Part shown: in pieces, positions 60,593 through 64,000 of the stretch
Layout: each line of letters starts with the position of its first letter
How positions within the stretch are numbered: the stretch's first letter is position 1
From: CAZAMB01 sp964486335
GTDB taxonomy: Bacteria; Planctomycetota; Phycisphaerae; UBA1845
Reading direction: 5' to 3'
DNA: 64,000 bases
Assembly: GCA_964486335.1 (NCBI GenBank)
Contig: CAZAMB010000001.1
Span: 1-64,000, forward strand
The notes under the pieces: generated by a model
Database searches by the model: none
What the model was told of the DNA's origin: nothing
The model's input: only the letters and a program-made list of their open reading frames with translations
Program-made: the position numbers and the translations under genes

Positions 60593-61251
60593 TTCTCATG
60601 GCACGACAGGCACAAAGCGCTGCGTTTGTTGGACATGACCAGCAAATAGGGCAGCTCTTCCTCCTCGTGATGGTCGTGGCACGAAATGCACTCGATTCGC
60701 CCGCCGGGCAATCGAATGATCCCCTCGGCCTCGACCGTCGCCCTGGCACGAAACCCCTTTTTTCGATCGGGATACGCCACGCCGATGGGATGATCGCGCG
60801 TCGCCGCACCTGCGGTCGATGAGGCGCTCGAGACGCCGCCCATCGCATGGGCCGTACCGATCGTCGAAGACGCGACCGTTCCGTTGTGGCACGTCAGGCA
60901 GATCATGCTTGTCGGCCCGGGTGCGTTCTTCGCACTCAGCGCTTGTGGAAATCGTCGCGCGAACTCAAACGGACCGATTTCCTCGCCTCCCGCCTGAACG
61001 TGCGGAACGTGGCAACTTCCGCAGGAATCCTCGTCCCGCCCCGTCAATCGCGAAAAATCGTGAATCGGATATTCGAGCTTCGGTTTGGCTTCGGTCTTCG
61101 ACGACTCCTCCTTAGCACCGTCAGCCGAATCCGACTTCTTGGTCTCTTGTTCATCTATTGCGGCATTCCCCACCGCCGGAATCGCCGCACCGATCAGTGC
61201 CGCCGCCGTTCCCGCCGAAGCCAACCATTGAAACCACACCAGCGTCTTCAT
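60589..61251 (-). CDS. Tetrahaem cytochrome c
   Basis: A 220-residue c-type cytochrome with four CxxCH motifs: CGSCH, CLTCH, CISCH and CLSCH, the last at the C-terminus. A signal sequence (WFQWLASAGTAAALIGAA) precedes a charged spacer of about 45 residues. The four haems form a module (CHVPH..CHNGT..RDHPIGVAYPD..CHDHHEEEELPYLL..CLSCHEK) that matches residues 50-225 of the 12-haem protein. It should be periplasmic or surface-exposed. The start is ATG 61251, 17 bases after the upstream stop; an earlier TTG-type extension to 61293 would overlap it. Confidence 0.88.
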   Translation of the reverse strand: MKTLVWFQWLASAGTAAALIGAAIPAVGNAAIDEQETKKSDSADGAKEESSKTEAKPKLEYPIHDFSRLTGRDEDSCGSCHVPHVQAGGEEIGPFEFARRFPQALSAKNAPGPTSMICLTCHNGTVASSTIGTAHAMGGVSSASSTAGAATRDHPIGVAYPDRKKGFRARATVEAEGIIRLPGGRIECISCHDHHEEEELPYLLVMSNKRSALCLSCHEK

Positions 61252-61267
61252 GGCCTTCACCGTTTCC

Positions 61268-63031
61268 TTACCGACCATACTCAAAGTTGACATGTGTCAC
61301 GCCGTGGCACGTCAACGTGCAGCTACCGCGATTTGGTCCCGTGTCGTTGTATTGAACGCGCGATCCGAGGCCGCCCGCCGCGGGACGAACAATCGACAAA
61401 TCAAAGTTGATCAGATTGCTGTGCGTGTTTGAGCTGCCTTGCGTGCGACTGATGCCATGGGCGTCATGACAGGCCGAACACGACGCCCGCCCGCGCACAA
61501 CGTGCAGGTTGTGCAGCGGAAAACTCTCGTCCGCTAGAATGCTCCGCCGCTCGTGGCATCGATAGCACAACGCATACGATTGTGGACTCTCGGTCACGAA
61601 CTCGCCGGTCGAGTAATTGTCAATCAACAGCGGCGCGTAGATCGACCCGTGCGGACCCGTCGGCGCACCCAGCACGCCTCGTCCGGTTGAATCGGAATTG
61701 TGGCAGTCGGTGCAGCCGATCACAGACCCCACTCGCAGCGGCGGCACGAGACTGACCACATCGCTATTGCGTCGCGCACCGAACACTGGATGATACGACG
61801 GGTTGCCCGTCTGAAACTCCAGTCGCGTATTGTCCTGAAGCACCTGCCGCACGATGTCCGATCGCGGCGCGGTTGTGATGGTCTCTCCGTGGCACTTGAG
61901 GCAAACCTCGTACTCGAATCTCGCATGATCCACGGGCCGACCCGCCCGGTCGACACCCGAAACGAAGCGCATCGACGGACCGACGAGTCGCGGCGTCGTT
62001 TCATTCGACGACCGTAACGCATCGCTCAGCGATCGCTCTGTCGGCTGCACTGCGTGCGGATTGTGGCAATCCTGGCATTCGACGTGCCGCGGCATCAGAC
62101 GCGGGTCTTCCTTCGGATCGTGCCGCCCGAACAAGCGAAGGACCGGGTGCGCGCTCCGCTTGCGAAGCTCGCTGTCGATGTTACTCGCCGTCACCCCGCC
62201 GCTGTGACAATTCAGGCAGTTGCTCTCGTCACGCGCGAACCGCAGCAGTCGCTGCCTCGAACCAGCCGAGTGAATCTTGTGACAGTTCGTGCAGCCATTC
62301 TCCGCCACCGTGTGATAGGGCAGTCGCTCGCGTGGATCCACCGCTCGACCGTCGATCCGCGCGGAACTGATCGCGTGGCTGCTGTCGCGCCAACCGTGCA
62401 TGTCGTGGCAACTCAGGCAGATGGCCGACCACGCCGTCGGCTCGCGGAGGAAGTTGCCCAGTTCGTTGTTGTGCGGATCGTGACAGGTCGTGCAGTGCAC
62501 TTCGCCGTGCGCGCCCAGCGGCAGCTCCGGCGTCAGCGAGTCCGGACTCCTGAGCTGCCGATCGCGAACCGCCAGCGCGCGGTCGTACCGAAATCCGATC
62601 GGGTGATCGTCGGAGAGGTCTTCGGTCAGATCAGTCGGGCCGGGCGGGATCGTCCGTCGAGTCATGGCGATCGGCTCGGTTTCCGGCCGTGACGCGATCA
62701 GACCCAGTGCCATCGCTCCGTCGTGACAGCTCAGGCACATCTTCGACGGTCCGCTTGGCTGGTCGATTCGCGCGTCGGTTGTCGAACTGGCGTAAATTCG
62801 ATAGTGAACCTGACGATCGAAGCGATTCCACAGCGGTGCCTGTCCGGTCGCGTTGTGCGGTGCGTGGCAAAAGATGCACACCTGCTCTTCGTTGAGCGCG
62901 TGAATCTTCCCCGGCCCGCTCGCGCTCAGGTCGTGCGGCGATCCGACGACCCCGTCGTCGGCGATCAGCCGATTCCCGCACGCCATCATCGTCAGCCCGC
63001 AGACCGTGAAAGTGCGGATGTTCTTGTTCAT
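61268..63031 (-). CDS. Dodecahaem cytochrome c (paired CxxCH type)
   Basis: A 587-residue exported cytochrome. Eleven CxxCH sites (CIFCH, CLSCH, CTTCH, CLSCH, CTNCH, CLNCH, CQDCH, CLKCH, CTDCH, CYRCH, CSACH) and a final CTLTCH of the CX3CH type give 12 haem sites. The spacing is that of doubled-CxxCH domains. The N-terminus TFTVCGLTMMACGNRLI is a signal sequence, possibly lipidated. It could carry electrons across the periplasm or on the surface. The ATG at 63031 overlaps the upstream stop by ATGA; it leads into the tetrahaem gene. No cytochrome maturation genes are nearby. Confidence 0.9.
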   Translation of the reverse strand: MNKNIRTFTVCGLTMMACGNRLIADDGVVGSPHDLSASGPGKIHALNEEQVCIFCHAPHNATGQAPLWNRFDRQVHYRIYASSTTDARIDQPSGPSKMCLSCHDGAMALGLIASRPETEPIAMTRRTIPPGPTDLTEDLSDDHPIGFRYDRALAVRDRQLRSPDSLTPELPLGAHGEVHCTTCHDPHNNELGNFLREPTAWSAICLSCHDMHGWRDSSHAISSARIDGRAVDPRERLPYHTVAENGCTNCHKIHSAGSRQRLLRFARDESNCLNCHSGGVTASNIDSELRKRSAHPVLRLFGRHDPKEDPRLMPRHVECQDCHNPHAVQPTERSLSDALRSSNETTPRLVGPSMRFVSGVDRAGRPVDHARFEYEVCLKCHGETITTAPRSDIVRQVLQDNTRLEFQTGNPSYHPVFGARRNSDVVSLVPPLRVGSVIGCTDCHNSDSTGRGVLGAPTGPHGSIYAPLLIDNYSTGEFVTESPQSYALCYRCHERRSILADESFPLHNLHVVRGRASCSACHDAHGISRTQGSSNTHSNLINFDLSIVRPAAGGLGSRVQYNDTGPNRGSCTLTCHGVTHVNFEYGR

Positions 63032-64000
63032 GGCAGCAACTGAAACCCCTGCACGCGTCGATTGTATGTGTCGGCAATCCACAGCCGCCGCCGCGAGTCG
63101 ATCGCCGCCCCCGCCGGCAGCCAGAACTGCCCCGGACGGTGCCCTTCCTCGCCGAACGCAAGCAGCAAACCTCCGTCCGGCGTAAACGCCTGCACATTCT
63201 CAAACTGTGCGTCGACCACCCAGATACGCCCACCCTCGTCAACGGCCACTCCCTTGGGTAGCGCGAAATCGCCCGACGCATCGCCTTTTTGGCCGAACGT
63301 GCCGAGAAACTCGCCCTCGGCGGAAAACCGCTGCACCCGAAAGTTCATCGAGTCCGCCACGACGACCGATCCGTCCGGCGCGATTGCGATCTGCGACGGA
63401 TAATTGAACTGCCCGTCGCCGGCGCCGCGCTCGCCAAAGCTACGCACGAGCGATCCGGATCGGCTGATCGACCAAACGCAATGAGCGCCCGCGTCGGTGA
63501 TGTACAACTGCTCGTTGCTTGCATTGAAAGCGATCCCGGCCGGTCGCTGGAGTGTGAATCCCGCATCGGTTGCAAGTCGTTCGCCCGCAACCTTGTCTTG
63601 TTTCTTGTCGATCGTGGCGGCGTGTTCGATCCGAATAATCGCTGGCAATTCGCTGTCGATAACGAAGAGATCGTCGCCCGCCCATGCCGCGCCGACCGGA
63701 CATACCAACGTCGTATCCGCTCTCCCCGTTCCCGCGATCCGTCGGTAAGTCTGTCGTTCAAGGTTGAACAAGTGCATGCAATGCGAGTTCGGATCCGCCA
63801 CCGCGAGCAGGTTTCCCGTCGCGTCCACGCTCACCGCGTGCGGCGTCACCAGAGACGGAGGATGGTCCGGCCCGTACAAGAACTCTCTCCATGCCTTCCC
63901 CGCGCTTCGATCGCCGGGGGCGCGAATCGCACCGCTGAACTCGCCGAGGTATTCGACTCGCGGCTTTTCCGGCGCGGGCGGCCAGACAAGCCGCTGCTCA
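63028..64000 (-). CDS. NHL-repeat protein, 5' end beyond the window
   Basis: At least 323 residues; the frame stays open to the right edge, and the residues there (PPAPEKPRVEYLGEFSGAIR) resemble the N-terminal region of NHL lipoproteins, so the TTG at 63879 is not the start. NHL blades are visible: VTPHAVSVDATGNLLAVADP, QRPAGIAFNASNEQLYITDA, NYPSQIAIAPDGSVVVADSM, LPKGVAVDEGGRIWVVDA. It belongs to the same family as the NHL lipoprotein at 59423-60592 and is coupled by ATGA to the 12-haem cytochrome. It would be envelope-associated. Confidence 0.82.
   Translation of the reverse strand, partial: EQRLVWPPAPEKPRVEYLGEFSGAIRAPGDRSAGKAWREFLYGPDHPPSLVTPHAVSVDATGNLLAVADPNSHCMHLFNLERQTYRRIAGTGRADTTLVCPVGAAWAGDDLFVIDSELPAIIRIEHAATIDKKQDKVAGERLATDAGFTLQRPAGIAFNASNEQLYITDAGAHCVWSISRSGSLVRSFGERGAGDGQFNYPSQIAIAPDGSVVVADSMNFRVQRFSAEGEFLGTFGQKGDASGDFALPKGVAVDEGGRIWVVDAQFENVQAFTPDGGLLLAFGEEGHRPGQFWLPAGAAIDSRRRLWIADTYNRRVQGFQLLP

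Noticed and set aside
1..64000. tRNA and rRNA genes
   Set aside because: No T-loop/anticodon pattern or conserved rRNA sequence was noticed anywhere, but a dedicated search (tRNAscan-SE) was not possible.

Overview
The window looks like a chromosomal segment of a GC-rich planctomycete-type bacterium (inference). The clues are giant repeat-rich surface proteins with PEP-CTERM-like and IPxxSxWG-type C-terminal sorting tails, a thrombospondin type-3 repeat lipoprotein, several pseudopilins behind a PilT-PilB-PilC set, a DUF1569 protein, paired NHL-repeat and multihaem cytochrome genes, and dispersed palindromic repeats in many intergenic spaces. No rRNA, tRNA, CRISPR array, integrase or transposase is visible, and gene order looks like ordinary housekeeping plus lineage-specific genes rather than a mobile island.

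Layout. 1-6.3 kb: a possible 3' gene end at the left edge inside a repeat, then truA and a GT4 glycosyltransferase (minus), a coiled-coil protein, a DUF1569 protein, a GIY-YIG protein, and a COG2403 GTPase-like protein related to cyclic 2,3-diphosphoglycerate synthetase. 6.6-14.7 kb: a type-3 repeat lipoprotein, a DegT-family aminotransferase, a three-gene envelope operon around a triple-LPP20 protein that ends in a clear terminator, and a PEP-CTERM-like secreted protein. 14.9-21.7 kb: two interleaved ABC-2 ATPase/permease pairs, a full-length Ada, and tgt-yajC. 21.9-32.2 kb: PilT, PilB, PilC and five pseudopilins in one direction. 32.3-39.9 kb: a small conserved protein, PDH E2 and E1-beta, a membrane glycosyltransferase coupled to a WecA/MraY-type phosphotransferase, and nadB.

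40.2-45.6 kb is a signalling block: an active HD-GYP protein, a membrane paralogue with a ruined HD-GYP site, a CpaE/TadZ-like ATPase, a TPR protein and an HDOD protein. 45.6-53.3 kb holds dapB, a lipoprotein, argF, two tandem ketoacyl synthases (one with a repeat-derived insert) and an FG-GAP/VCBS surface protein. 53.4-57.3 kb has a GNAT, a large TPR protein, a lipoprotein and an S1/P1-nuclease-like protein. 57.7-64 kb carries an IorA-like TPP enzyme without its ferredoxin domain, then a tightly coupled minus-strand operon: NHL protein (runs off the right edge), 12-haem cytochrome, 4-haem cytochrome, NHL lipoprotein.

The two most distinctive signals are (1) the NHL/multihaem operon, where every junction is overlapping or nearly so and the two cytochromes share a four-haem module, suggesting a dedicated extracytoplasmic electron-transfer assembly; and (2) at least four families of short palindromic repeats, two of which also sit in frame inside protein-coding genes (a ketoacyl synthase and a membrane glycosyltransferase). 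All function calls rest on motif recognition by eye; no database search was run.
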